Shown piece by piece: positions 47,371 through 55,796 of a stretch of DNA of 64,000 nt. The notes beneath the pieces are model-generated. The model saw only the letters and a program-made list of their open reading frames with translations, was not told the DNA's origin and made no database searches. Position 1 is the first letter of the stretch; the number at the start of each line of letters is the position of its first letter. This stretch comes from Arthrobacter sp. H-02-3 (GTDB lineage Bacteria; Actinomycetota; Actinomycetes; Actinomycetales; Micrococcaceae), in NCBI RefSeq assembly GCF_003097355.1, contig NZ_PYUI01000001.1, positions 248,001 through 312,000 of the forward strand, given 5' to 3'. Both the position numbers and the translations under genes were made by a program.

Positions 47371-47912
47371 GCGGCGGTTCCGTTCTGGGGCTGGGACTTG
47401 GGCCGGCCGGGGACCGGGGCCTGCGCGCGGGCCGAGGCCAGCGGCACGGGGTCGGCGGTGCGGGTCAGGCTGTGCCAGCTCGTGTTCCCGGCCGTCAGCC
47501 GCTCCCCGCAGGCCGTACAGGTGTCCGCAGAGGAGGTCCTCGCCCCGCAGCCGTTGTGAATGACGAACATGTGCGCCTGCTCGGAAGGGGCCGGGAGGTG
47601 CTTTTCGGCCCAGATGACGACGGCGTTGAGCACCGGCAGGGCGTCCTCGCCCTTGGCGGTGAGGACGTACTCCTGGCGGGTGCGGCCGCCGTCGTCGTAG
47701 GGCCGCCGGGTGAGCAGCCCGGCGTCGACGAGCCCGGCGAGCCGCTTGGTGAGCACGGAATCGGCTGCTCCGAGCCGCTGCTTCATGGCCTCGAAGCGGC
47801 CGTTGCCGAAGAAGACTTCGCGCAGGACGAGCATGCTCCAGGGATCGCCGAGGATGTCGAGGCCGCGGGCCATGCTGCAGGTCCGCTGGGACCAATCGGA
47901 TCGGAGTGCCAT
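47367..47912 (-). CDS. HxlR family transcriptional regulator with C-terminal zinc-ribbon-like tail
   Basis: 181 residues. Winged helix of the HxlR family at 10-100: CSMARGLDILGDPWSMLVLREVFFGNGRFEAMKQRLGAADSVLTKRLAGLVDAGLLTRRPYDDGGRTRQEYVLTAKGEDALPVLNAVVIWAEKH. The N-terminal Cys12 of the redox-sensing HxlR types is present. A tail of about 50 residues has HNGCG and CTACG, a possible zinc ribbon of unusual length. It overlaps the MFS gene by 4 nt, so it is its likely regulator. A 45-bp inverted repeat covers its start region. Confidence 0.92.
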   Translation of the reverse strand: MALRSDWSQRTCSMARGLDILGDPWSMLVLREVFFGNGRFEAMKQRLGAADSVLTKRLAGLVDAGLLTRRPYDDGGRTRQEYVLTAKGEDALPVLNAVVIWAEKHLPAPSEQAHMFVIHNGCGARTSSADTCTACGERLTAGNTSWHSLTRTADPVPLASARAQAPVPGRPKSQPQNGTAA

Positions 47913-47913
47913 G

Positions 47914-47958
47914 CAGCCAACCGTAGCTGACTCTCTTAGAGAAAGCTAGGGTTGGCTG
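47914..47958 (-). promoter_or_regulatory. 45-bp inverted repeat upstream of the HxlR gene
   Basis: Outer arms 47914-47928 and 47944-47958 pair at 14 of 15 positions (CAGCCAACC matching GGTTGGCTG and TAGCT matching AGCTA), and an inner palindrome TCTCTTAGAGA sits at 47932-47942. It starts 2 nt before the ATG codon on the minus strand and leaves no room for a Shine-Dalgarno, so initiation may be leaderless. It is a candidate operator for autocontrol. Confidence 0.6.
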
Positions 47959-47976
47959 TATCGCGAGGGCGTGCGG

Positions 47977-49185
47977 CTAGCTGCCGCCGTCCAGGCCGGA
48001 GAGTGCGGCGTCGAGGTCGGCGATGAGGTCCTCGACGTCCTCGATGCCGCACGAGAGCCGGATCAGGTTGACCGGGACCGCCAGTTCGGTGCCCTTGACC
48101 GAGGCGTGCGTCATTTCCGAGGGGTAGTTCATGAGCGATTCGATCCCGCCCAGGGACTCGGCCAGGGTGAACACGGACGTAGATTCGGCCACCTTGCGCG
48201 CCGCGGCTTCGCCGCCCTTGAACTGCACGGAGATCATGCCGCCGAATTTCTTCATCTGCTTCCTGGCGAGCTCGTGGCCCGGGTGCGAGGGCAGTCCCGG
48301 GTACAGCACGGCCTCCACTTCGGGGCGCTCGAGCAGCCATTCCGCGACGGCCTGGGCGTTGTCGCTGTGCCGGTCCATGCGCACGCCGAGGGTTTTCAGG
48401 CCGCGGGTGGTGAGGAAGGCGTCCATCGGACCTGACACGGCGCCGACGGCGAACTGGACGAAGCCGATCTTCTCGGCCAGCTCCGGGTCGTTCACCACGA
48501 TCGCGCCGCCGACGACGTCGGAGTGTCCGCCGATGTATTTGGTGGTGGAGTGCACCACGACGTCGGCGCCGAGGGCCAGCGGGTTCTGCAGGTACGGCGA
48601 GGCGAAGGTGTTGTCCACGACGAGGAGGGCACCGGCGTCGTGCGCCACTGCGGCGAGGGCCTCGATGTCGGTGATCTTCATCATCGGGTTCGACGGCGTC
48701 TCCACCCACACCAGGCGGGTCTTGCCGCCGCCGGAGGCCGAACCGCCGGCGGCCACGGCCTTGGCGACGGCGTCGAGGTCGGACATGTCCACCGGGGTGT
48801 TGCCGATGCCCCACTCCCCCAGGACCCGGCTGATGAGCCGGTAGGTGCCGCCGTAGGCGTCGTTGCCGAGCACGATGTGGTCACCGGGCCGGGTCAGGGC
48901 ACGGATCATGGAGTCCTCGGCCGCCAGGCCGGAGCTGAAGGAGAAGGCGGCGGTCCCGCCCTCCAGCGCGGCCAGCTGCTCCTGCAGGGCATCGCGGGTG
49001 GGGTTGGTGCCGCGGCCGTATTCGTAGCCGGCGCGCAGTCCGCCGATCCCGTCCTGAGCGTAGGTGGAGGAGAAGTGCACGGGAGGCACCACGGCGCCGG
49101 TGCGCGGCTCGAAGGCCTGGCCGGCGTGCACGGCGCGGGTGTTGAAGCCGGTCTTCTTCGCGGAAGAGCTTTCTGGCAGAGACAT
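47977..49185 (-). CDS. metB: Cystathionine gamma-synthase / gamma-lyase
   Basis: 402 residues from ATG 49183-49185. Fold-type I PLP enzyme of the Cys/Met family: TGFNTRAVHAGQAFEPRTGAVVPPVHFSSTYAQ (13-45), YEYGRGTNPTRDALQEQLAALEGG, and the PLP Lys216 in HSTTKYIGGHSD. The usual annotation is cystathionine gamma-synthase, but the same family includes gamma-lyase, which would fit reverse transsulfuration with the CBS gene 17 nt upstream. In mycobacteria the same pair (CBS and MetB) is also linked. The reaction direction cannot be settled from sequence. Confidence 0.93.
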   Translation of the reverse strand: MSLPESSSAKKTGFNTRAVHAGQAFEPRTGAVVPPVHFSSTYAQDGIGGLRAGYEYGRGTNPTRDALQEQLAALEGGTAAFSFSSGLAAEDSMIRALTRPGDHIVLGNDAYGGTYRLISRVLGEWGIGNTPVDMSDLDAVAKAVAAGGSASGGGKTRLVWVETPSNPMMKITDIEALAAVAHDAGALLVVDNTFASPYLQNPLALGADVVVHSTTKYIGGHSDVVGGAIVVNDPELAEKIGFVQFAVGAVSGPMDAFLTTRGLKTLGVRMDRHSDNAQAVAEWLLERPEVEAVLYPGLPSHPGHELARKQMKKFGGMISVQFKGGEAAARKVAESTSVFTLAESLGGIESLMNYPSEMTHASVKGTELAVPVNLIRLSCGIEDVEDLIADLDAALSGLDGGS

Positions 49186-49202
49186 GGGACTCCTTGAACT
49201 GG

Positions 49203-50588
49203 TCAGTTGCTGAGGTAGGCGAGGAGGTCGTGGCGGGTCAGGATTCCCACCGGAGCGCCGACGAACGTCACCATGAGGGTGTCGGCGTCGGAGAGGAGTT
49301 CGCGGGCGGTCGAGATCGATTCGAGCGAGCCGATCACGGGCAGCCGGGCCTCCATGTGTTCGGAGATCTTGTCCGAGAGCTTGGCCTCGCCCCGGAAGAG
49401 CTTGGCCGTGAGCGTGCGTTCGTCCACGGCGCCAAGGACCTCGCCCATCACGACGGGCGGTTCCTGGGACAGGACGGGGATGTGCGAGACGCCGAACTCG
49501 TTCATGATGTTGATGACATCGCGGACGCTCTCGTTCGGGTGGATGTGGACGAGGTCCGGAAGTTCCCCGGTCTTGGCCTTGAGGATCTCGCCCACCGAGG
49601 CCTCGTCCCCGCCGGCCAGGAAGCCGTAGGAGCGCATCCACTGGTCGTTGAAGATCTTCGCGAGGTAGCCGCGTCCGGAGTCCGGCAGGATGACCACTAC
49701 GACGGCGTCCGCCGGGAGGTCCCTGGCGACCTCCAGCGCGGCCACGACGGCCATGCCCGAGGACCCGCCCACCAGCAGGCCTTCTTCGCGGGCCAGCCGG
49801 CGCGTCATCGCGAAGGAGTCGGCGTCGCTGACGGCAATGACGTCGTCCGGGATGGACTTGTCGTAGTTGGCCGGCCACATGTCCTCGCCGACGCCCTCGA
49901 CAAAGTAGGGGCGGCCCGTGCCGCCGGAGTAGACCGAGCCGGCGGGATCGGCGCCGATGATCTTGACGACGCCGCCCTCGGCCTCGGGCCGTCCGGCGGA
50001 GACTTCCTTCAGGTACCTGCCGGTGCCGGTGATGGTGCCGCCGGTGCCGGCGCCGATCACGCAGTGCGTGATCCGGCCGTCGGTGTCGTTCCAGATCTCG
50101 GGTCCGGTGGTTTCGTAGTGGCTTGCCGGGGCGGCCGGGTTGGAGAACTGGTCCGGCTTGTAGGCTCCGGGGATTTCGGTGACGAGCCGGTCGGAGACGC
50201 CGTAGTAGCTTTGCGGGCTGTCCGGCGGGACGGCGGTGGGGGTGACCACCACTTCGGCGCCGTACGCCTGGAGCACGGCCCGCTTGTCTTCGCCGACCTT
50301 GTCCGGCACGACGAAGATGCAGCGGTAGCCCTTCTGCTGCGCCACGAGCGCCAGGCCGACGCCGGTGTTGCCCGAGGTGGGTTCCACGATCGTGCCGCCG
50401 GGCAGGAGTTTGCCCGTCCGTTCGGCCTCCTCGATCATCTTGACCGCGATGCGGTCCTTGATCGAACCGCCGGGGTTCAGGTATTCCAGTTTCACCAGGA
50501 CGGTGGCTGCAATGCCGTCGGTCACGTGGTTGAGCTTGACGAGCGGTGTATGGCCGATGAGGTCCAGAACGGACGGGGCGTACTTCAT
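49203..50588 (-). CDS. cbs: Cystathionine beta-synthase
   Basis: 461 residues from ATG 50586-50588. Fold-type II PLP domain: VLDLIGHTPLVKLN, YLNPGGSIKDRIAVKM with PLP Lys44, PTSGNTGVGLALVAQQ; the heme domain of the human enzyme is absent. Residues about 330-461 are a CBS-domain pair region: VHIHPNESVRDVINIMNEFGVSHIPVL and TLMVTFVGAPVGILTRHDLLAYLS, which could sense S-adenosylmethionine. It condenses serine (or acetylserine) with homocysteine to cystathionine. It stands 17 nt upstream of metB in one unit. Confidence 0.95.
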   Translation of the reverse strand: MKYAPSVLDLIGHTPLVKLNHVTDGIAATVLVKLEYLNPGGSIKDRIAVKMIEEAERTGKLLPGGTIVEPTSGNTGVGLALVAQQKGYRCIFVVPDKVGEDKRAVLQAYGAEVVVTPTAVPPDSPQSYYGVSDRLVTEIPGAYKPDQFSNPAAPASHYETTGPEIWNDTDGRITHCVIGAGTGGTITGTGRYLKEVSAGRPEAEGGVVKIIGADPAGSVYSGGTGRPYFVEGVGEDMWPANYDKSIPDDVIAVSDADSFAMTRRLAREEGLLVGGSSGMAVVAALEVARDLPADAVVVVILPDSGRGYLAKIFNDQWMRSYGFLAGGDEASVGEILKAKTGELPDLVHIHPNESVRDVINIMNEFGVSHIPVLSQEPPVVMGEVLGAVDERTLTAKLFRGEAKLSDKISEHMEARLPVIGSLESISTARELLSDADTLMVTFVGAPVGILTRHDLLAYLSN

Positions 50589-50663
50589 AGGTACCAAGTT
50601 ACCGTCTCCGGCGGACGGGCACGTCGGCGCAGTCCCGTCCCCTTGAGGTGCGACGATTGGGCG

Positions 50664-51851
50664 GTGACGTGGATCGCCCGGATGAAGAGGTTCAAGAGCT
50701 ATGCGCTGCCGGCGGGCATGCTGCTGGCAGGGTGCGCGGCGCTGGCGTCGGGGCTGCTGCCGGTCCAGGCGTTCGATGAGCTGGCGGCGCGGACCGTGCC
50801 GGTTCTGGCGTTTGTCGTGGCAATGTCCCTGGTCACGGAGCTGGTGGATGACGCCGGGCTCTTCCGCGTGGTGACGGAGCGGCTGGCCGCCCTGGGCCGT
50901 GGCCGGGTGTTTCTGTTGTGGCTGCTCGTGATCGCCCTCGCCACCGTGTCCACGGTGTTCTTGTCGCTGGATACGACGGCGGTACTGGTGACGCCCGTCG
51001 TCGTGCTGCTGGCCGTTCACGCCCGGATTCCGGCGCTGCCGTTTGCCATGACCACGGTCTGGCTGGCGAACACGGCGTCGCTGCTGCTGCCGGTCTCCAA
51101 CCTGACCAACCTGCTGGCGCAGGACCGGCTCAAACTGAGCCCCGCCGCGTTCGCCTCGCTGGTGTGGGCGCCGGCCATGGTGGGCATCCTCGTGCCGCTG
51201 GTGCTCCTGTGGCTGGCGTTCCGGAAGGATCTGCGCGGCCGCTACGGGCCGCAGCCGATCCACAAAGTGCGGGACCGGGTGCTGCTGTACGCGGCGTCCG
51301 GGGTGATGGTGGTCCTGCTGCCGGCGCTGGTTTCCGGGATTCCGGTGCAGATCCCGGCGATCGCGGCGGCGGCCGTCCTGCTCCTGCTGTTCCTTTGGCG
51401 GCGCCGCTCCGCCCTGCGCTGGTCCATGATTCCGTGGCGGCCGCTCATGCTCACCTCGGGCCTGTTCATGGTGGTGGAGACCCTGCACGCGAACGGGCTC
51501 ACCCGCTTCCTGACCGGGATTGCCGGCACCGGGGACAGCCTGCCGGCGCTCCTGCAGCTCGCCGGGCTGGGCACCGGGGCCGCCAACGCCGTCAACAACC
51601 TGCCTGCCTACCTGGCCCTGGAACCGGTGGGCGGCTCCCCGGCCCGGCTGGCGGCGCTGCTGATCGGAGTGAACCTGGGTCCGCTGGTCACCCCTTGGGC
51701 TTCGCTGGCCACGCTGCTGTGGCACGAGCGGCTCCGCGCACTCAACGTGGACATCCGCTGGGGCGGCTTCGCCGTGGCAGGCGTCGTCGCCGTCGTCCTG
51801 GTAATCCCGCTGGCAGTCCTGGCGCTCTGGCTCAGCACAGGGATGCACTGA
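50664..51851 (+). CDS. SLC13/ArsB-like permease
   Basis: 395 residues from GTG 50664, divergent from cbs (75 nt). The open frame upstream is antisense shadow. About 10 helices: AGMLLAGCAALASGLLPVQAFDEL, VLAFVVAMSLVTELVDDAGLF, FLLWLLVIALATVSTVFLSLDTTAVLVTPVVVLLAVHA, FAMTTVWLANTASLLLPVSNLTNLLA, and GTGAANAVNNLPAYLALE. The repeated hairpins with NTASLLLPVSNLTNL and AVNNLPAY are the substrate loops of the IT superfamily (ArsB/NhaD/DASS). It carries anions or exchanges Na+; no arsenic genes are adjacent. Confidence 0.9.
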   Translation: MTWIARMKRFKSYALPAGMLLAGCAALASGLLPVQAFDELAARTVPVLAFVVAMSLVTELVDDAGLFRVVTERLAALGRGRVFLLWLLVIALATVSTVFLSLDTTAVLVTPVVVLLAVHARIPALPFAMTTVWLANTASLLLPVSNLTNLLAQDRLKLSPAAFASLVWAPAMVGILVPLVLLWLAFRKDLRGRYGPQPIHKVRDRVLLYAASGVMVVLLPALVSGIPVQIPAIAAAAVLLLLFLWRRRSALRWSMIPWRPLMLTSGLFMVVETLHANGLTRFLTGIAGTGDSLPALLQLAGLGTGAANAVNNLPAYLALEPVGGSPARLAALLIGVNLGPLVTPWASLATLLWHERLRALNVDIRWGGFAVAGVVAVVLVIPLAVLALWLSTGMH

Positions 51852-51903
51852 CCTGCTGCGGCCGCCTGCCGGAATCGGTCTACCCGGCACGCGAGTACGC
51901 CAC

Positions 51904-52320
51904 TCAGGCGCCGATGTCATTCCCCGGGTCCGCGCCGCCCGCCGGCACCGCGTTCTGCCACAACCCCACCACGTTGCCTTCACTGTCCTTGAAATAGGCA
52001 TTCCATCCCATCCCCGGGACCTCCAGCTTTTCACGGACCACGGACCCGCCGCGGGCGGCGATGCTCGCCAGTGCGGCATCGATGTCGTCGACGTCGATCG
52101 TGACAACCGGCGCCGTAAGGTCCCCGCGCCGGAACAACCCGCCGTTGATGGACCCGGTGACGGCGGGCCGGCCGTGCTCGTCCATCGGCGTCGTCATGGC
52201 CAGGCTGTACTCCATTTCGGGCATTACCTGGAAACCCCAGCCGAAGATTGAACTGTAGAACTCCCGCGCCCGATCCTCGTCGTCTGCGGGAATCTCGAAA
52301 TGCACCACTCCACCGGCCAT
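51904..52320 (-). CDS. VOC (glyoxalase fold) protein
   Basis: 138 residues from ATG 52318-52320. Two beta-alpha-beta-beta-beta units: VVHFEIPADDEDRAREFYSSIFGWGFQVM and VVTIDVDDIDAALASIAARGGSVVREKLEVPGMGWNAYFKDSEGNVVGLWQ. The metal-binding positions (His6 in the first half, Glu/His in the second) are plausible. It resembles the predicted enzymes related to lactoylglutathione lyase. Substrate unknown. It is convergent with the SLC13 gene. Confidence 0.92.
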   Translation of the reverse strand: MAGGVVHFEIPADDEDRAREFYSSIFGWGFQVMPEMEYSLAMTTPMDEHGRPAVTGSINGGLFRRGDLTAPVVTIDVDDIDAALASIAARGGSVVREKLEVPGMGWNAYFKDSEGNVVGLWQNAVPAGGADPGNDIGA

Positions 52321-52484
52321 GATCTGCTCCTGGCGGCCCCAGGGCCCGGGCCAACGGCAGGACCGCCGCATGGGTGTCCCAGCCGGATTCTAGCCCCGGA
52401 AACCGCGCAGACTTAGGGCCGTTTGGCTCACCTGCCGGAACCTCCGGTGCGGGGGCTGTCCGTCCGGCGTGGGAACATATTCGG

Positions 52485-53465
52485 ATGACCCTCGCAGACG
52501 TTCCCGCCGGCCATGCCGCCGCGGCGGACGCCTCTTTGCGGTGGCGGCCCGGCGGCCCCTTCGACCTGATGCAGACGGTCGGGCCGCTGCTGAGGGGTCA
52601 GGGGGACCCTTCCATCCGCACATCACCGGGCGCCGTGTGGTTCGCGTTCACGACGCCGGCCGGCCCGGCGTCGCTTCGGCTCGTGTCCTCCGGGCCCCGG
52701 GCCGATCCCGCCGTCGATGTCCAGTCCTGGGGACCCGGCGCCGCCGACGCCGCGGCCTCCGTTCCGCGCATGCTGGGCCGTGACGACGACTGGACGGCTT
52801 TTGATGAGCCGGCCTTCCACGCCACGCTCCCCCGCATGGTCGTCGAAGCCCGGCGCCGCAACCTCACCGTCCGGCTGCCCGCCACCGGACGGATGGTCGA
52901 CGCGCTCGTGCCGACCATCCTGGAGCAGAAGGTCACGGTCATTGAGGCCCGCCGGGGATACCGGTACCTGACGTACCGCTTCGGGACAGCTGCCCCGGGC
53001 GCCGGGACGGTGGCCCCGGCCAACCTCATGCTCCAGCCCACGCCCGGCCAATGGCTGCGCATTCCGTCCTGGGAATGGCATAAGGCCGGGGTGGGTCCGC
53101 AACGCTCGGCGACCGTCATGCGTGCGCTGCGCTCCGCCGCCGCGCTGGAGCGGCTCGCCGACCTCCCCGCCGGGGAAGCAGCGGCGAAACTGCAAACCAT
53201 CCCGGGGATTGGAGTGTGGACGGCCGCCGAGGTGGTGCAACGCACGCACGGCTGCCCGGACTCGATCGCGGTGGGTGACTACCACCTCGCGGCCTACGTC
53301 GGCGCTGCCCTGACCGGTCGCCGGACGGACGACGCCGGCATGCTCAGGCTTCTGGCGCCCTGGGCAGGGCACCGGCAGCGGGTGGTCCGGATGATCGGCC
53401 TCAGCGGCTTCCGCAAACCGACCTTTGGCCCGCGGATGACCATCCAGGACCACCGCGGGCACTAG
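52485..53465 (+). CDS. DNA-3-methyladenine glycosylase II-like (AlkA family)
   Basis: 326 residues from ATG 52485; the upstream in-frame ATG at 52374 would run into the VOC gene region and has no better site. The helix-hairpin-helix GPD motif is LQTIPGIGVWTAAEVVQRTHG followed by DSIAVGDYHLAAYVG, whose Asp is the catalytic residue of this superfamily. N-terminal part (about 1-130) has the AlkA N-like beta fold: PFDLMQTVGPLLRGQGDPSIRTSPGAVWFAFTTPAG. It removes alkylated bases from DNA. Convergent with the acyl-CoA ligase. Confidence 0.9.
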   Translation: MTLADVPAGHAAAADASLRWRPGGPFDLMQTVGPLLRGQGDPSIRTSPGAVWFAFTTPAGPASLRLVSSGPRADPAVDVQSWGPGAADAAASVPRMLGRDDDWTAFDEPAFHATLPRMVVEARRRNLTVRLPATGRMVDALVPTILEQKVTVIEARRGYRYLTYRFGTAAPGAGTVAPANLMLQPTPGQWLRIPSWEWHKAGVGPQRSATVMRALRSAAALERLADLPAGEAAAKLQTIPGIGVWTAAEVVQRTHGCPDSIAVGDYHLAAYVGAALTGRRTDDAGMLRLLAPWAGHRQRVVRMIGLSGFRKPTFGPRMTIQDHRGH

Positions 53466-53498
53466 TCCCGTCCTCCCACCAGCGGGGCTGGCCGCGTT

Positions 53499-53572
53499 CC
53501 GGGGGCACTTTGACGCGGACACACCGCCAATCAGGGTGCCGGCGTCGAACATTGCGAGCAAAGTGCCCCCGG
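53499..53572. repeat. Long inverted repeat between convergent genes (AlkA-like and acyl-CoA ligase)
   Basis: Arms CCGGGGGCACTTTG (53499-53512) and its exact complement 53559-53572 form a 14-bp stem around a 46-nt loop. Both are flanked by GTTCC/GGAAC-type bases that extend the symmetry with a bulge. It lies between two convergent stop codons, so it may act as a two-way terminator. Confidence 0.65.
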
Positions 53573-53632
53573 ACGGAACCGCCCCGCCACAAAACAGCAC
53601 GCCCGACCCGGCCACCACCACCAGCAACGCGG

Positions 53633-55309
53633 TTAGAGACCGAGGCGGGCCGCGGCCTCCTGCCGCATGTCCACCTTGCGGATCTTGCCGGAGACGGTCA
53701 TGGGGAAGCTTTCCCGGACGTCGACGTAGCGCGGAATCTTGAAGTGCGCCAGCTTGCCGCGGCAGAACTCGGCCAGGCCGGCGGCGTCCAGCGGCGCGGC
53801 CCCGGGCTTCATGATGACGCAGGCCATCAGTTCCTCGCCGTACTTGGCGTCCGGGATGCCGATCACCTGCACGTCCTGAATGTCCGGATGGGTGTAGAGG
53901 AATTCCTCGATTTCGCGCGGGTAGACGTTCTCACCGCCGCGGATCACCATGTCCTTGATCCGGCCTTCGATCACCACGTATCCGTCCTGGTCCATCCGGG
54001 CGAGGTCCCCGGTGTGCATCCACCCCTCGGCGTCGATCGCTTCGGCGGTCTTGTCTGGCTGGTTCCAGTACCCCAGCATCACGGCGTAGCCGCGCGTGCA
54101 GAGTTCGCCGATCCCGCCGCGCTCCAGCACCTCCCCCGTGACCGGGTCCACGATCCTGCTCTCCAGGTTCGGCATGGTCCGGCCCACGGTCTCGGTCCGC
54201 TGGGCCATCGTGTCCACGCTCCGGGTCATTGTGGACACCGGCGAGGTCTCCGTCATCCCGTAGCAAATGGCGACGTCTTTCATGTTCATTTCGGAGATGA
54301 CCCGGTTCATCACCTCGATCGGGCACAGTGATCCGGCCATGACGCCCGTGCGCAGGGTCGAGAGGTCGTAGGAGGCGAAGTCCGGCAGGGCGAGCTCGGC
54401 GATGAACATGGTGGGCACCCCGTAGAGGGACGTTCCGCCGAAGTCCTGCACGGCTTCCAGTGCCGCGGCCGGTGAGAACGACCGGCCGGGGATGATCGTG
54501 GCGGCGCCATGGCTGAGCGCCGCCAGGTTCCCGATCACCATTCCGAAGCAGTGATAGAACGGCACCGGGATCACGACGCGGTCGTGTTCGGTGTAGCCGA
54601 GTTGTTCGCCGATGGAATAGCCGTTGTTGAGGATGTTGTGGTGCGCCAGCGTGGCGCCCTTGGGGAAGCCCGTGGTGCCGGAGGTGTACTGCAGGTTGAT
54701 GGGGTCGTGCGGGTCCAGCGACGCCATGCGCGCCTGCAGCGCGGAGTGCCCGACGTCGTCAGCCCGCTTGAGCAGTTCGGCGTATGTCCGCTCGGCCTCG
54801 TGCTCGGGTTCGCCGGCGGTGAGAGCTTCCGCGCCGGCGTCAGGGAGGAAGACGAGCTCGCGCAGCTCCGGGCAGGCTGCCAACGCCTTGCGTGCCATGC
54901 CGGTGTAGTCGCTGTTCCTATCTGACGGCGCCGTGACCAGCATCCGCATGCCGCTCTGTTTGACCACAAAATCGAGCTCATGGCTGCGGTAGGCGGGGTT
55001 GACGTTGACCAGGATCGCCCCGGTCTTCGCTGTCGCGTACTGCAGGATGGTCCACTCGGCACAATTGGGACTCCAGATGCCGATCCGCTCGCCCTTCGCG
55101 ACGCCCAGGGCCAGGAGCGCTCGCGCCAGGCGGTCGACGTCGTCGTTCAGCTTGGTATAGCTCCACCGCCGGGCCTCTTCGCCGGGCACTGCGGCCGCCT
55201 CGATCAGGGCATCGTGATACGGGAACCGCGCCGCGATCCGTTCGAAGTTCGCGCCAATGGTTTCCTCGAGCAGCGGGACGTCAGTGTCCCCGCCTGTGTA
55301 AGCAAGCAT
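53633..55309 (-). CDS. AMP-dependent fatty-acyl-CoA ligase
   Basis: 558 residues. ANL family core: adenylate signature YTSGTTGFPKGA, YGMTETSPVSTM, ATP-binding GWMHTGDLARMDQDGYVVIEGRIKDMVIRGGENVYPREIEEFL, and C-terminal Lys in SFPMTVSGKIRKVDMRQEAA. The N-terminal part has DRLARALLALGVAKGERIGIWSPNCAEWTILQYATAKTGAI. It activates a medium- or long-chain fatty acid to the CoA ester in the cytosol. The gene is monocistronic; substrate chain length is not known. Confidence 0.94.
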   Translation of the reverse strand: MLAYTGGDTDVPLLEETIGANFERIAARFPYHDALIEAAAVPGEEARRWSYTKLNDDVDRLARALLALGVAKGERIGIWSPNCAEWTILQYATAKTGAILVNVNPAYRSHELDFVVKQSGMRMLVTAPSDRNSDYTGMARKALAACPELRELVFLPDAGAEALTAGEPEHEAERTYAELLKRADDVGHSALQARMASLDPHDPINLQYTSGTTGFPKGATLAHHNILNNGYSIGEQLGYTEHDRVVIPVPFYHCFGMVIGNLAALSHGAATIIPGRSFSPAAALEAVQDFGGTSLYGVPTMFIAELALPDFASYDLSTLRTGVMAGSLCPIEVMNRVISEMNMKDVAICYGMTETSPVSTMTRSVDTMAQRTETVGRTMPNLESRIVDPVTGEVLERGGIGELCTRGYAVMLGYWNQPDKTAEAIDAEGWMHTGDLARMDQDGYVVIEGRIKDMVIRGGENVYPREIEEFLYTHPDIQDVQVIGIPDAKYGEELMACVIMKPGAAPLDAAGLAEFCRGKLAHFKIPRYVDVRESFPMTVSGKIRKVDMRQEAAARLGL

Positions 55310-55421
55310 GGTGTGACGCTACCTTGTGCGCGGAGGCAAGAGAAGAGCAAAGCTTGGAAGTCCTATGAAATTTTCCGGTCATCTTCCGGCACCGACGCGG
55401 ACGCCCGGTAGGGTAATTGCC

Positions 55422-55700
55422 ATGAGCGCACCCATTGACCTCCTGGCCACCTTCATCCCCAACAACGGCGAATTCTTCCGCGTGAAGCTCGCGCTGGAGA
55501 TCGCGATTGACGAGGTGGTCAACGAGCCCGGTTGTATCCGCTACGAGCTCACCGAGGCCAACGAGGACAAACTTGTGCTGACCGAACGGTGGGCAAGCCA
55601 GGAGGACCTGGACAAGCACTCCAAGGGCACGGCCGTGCAGGACCTGAATGAGTCCCTCAGCGCGCTGCTGGCCGAGCCGGTCATCCTCGAAAAGCTCTGA
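55422..55700 (+). CDS. Antibiotic biosynthesis monooxygenase-fold (quinol monooxygenase-like) protein
   Basis: 92 residues from ATG 55422; the longer frame before it overlaps the upstream region of the acyl-CoA ligase and has no site. Dimeric alpha-beta barrel (ABM) pattern: LLATFIPNNGEFFRVKLALEIAIDEVVNEPGCIRYELTEANEDKLVLTERWASQEDLDKHSKGTAVQDLNESLSALL. Related YgiN proteins oxidise quinols. It is divergent from the ligase and probably cytosolic. Function not known beyond the fold. Confidence 0.87.
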   Translation: MSAPIDLLATFIPNNGEFFRVKLALEIAIDEVVNEPGCIRYELTEANEDKLVLTERWASQEDLDKHSKGTAVQDLNESLSALLAEPVILEKL

Positions 55701-55716
55701 CCCACCACTCCAACGA

Positions 55717-55779
55717 CAACGCGGGGTCACTCCGCGCCCATCCTTGAAGGATTTATGGGCGCCGAGTGACCCCGCGTTG
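55717..55779. repeat. Very strong 25-bp-arm inverted repeat between convergent genes
   Basis: Arms 55717-55741 and 55755-55779 pair at 24 of 25 positions around a 13-nt loop. The outer 16 bp (CAACGCGGGGTCACTC) and inner 8 bp (GCGCCCAT) are perfect. It lies 17 nt from either stop codon of the ABM and thioredoxin genes, exactly in the middle, so two-way termination is likely. Confidence 0.8.
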
Positions 55780-55796
55780 CTTGCGTTTGTGGAGGT

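Noticed and set aside
49186..49878. Extension of the cystathionine gamma-synthase frame upstream of its ATG.
   Set aside because: It overlaps the CBS gene in another frame and is rich in Arg and Pro; the true start MSLPESSSAKK is at 49185.
49194..50663. Long plus-strand frame leading into the SLC13 permease.
   Set aside because: It is antisense to cbs and has low-complexity His/Asp/Val composition typical of GC-rich shadow frames. The permease begins at GTG 50664.
50589..52106. A very long minus-strand frame extending the CBS protein by about 500 residues.
   Set aside because: It is antisense to the SLC13 permease, has the unlikely composition of a shadow frame (His, Gln, Arg rich), and the family start MKYAPSVLDLIGHTPLV is at 50588.
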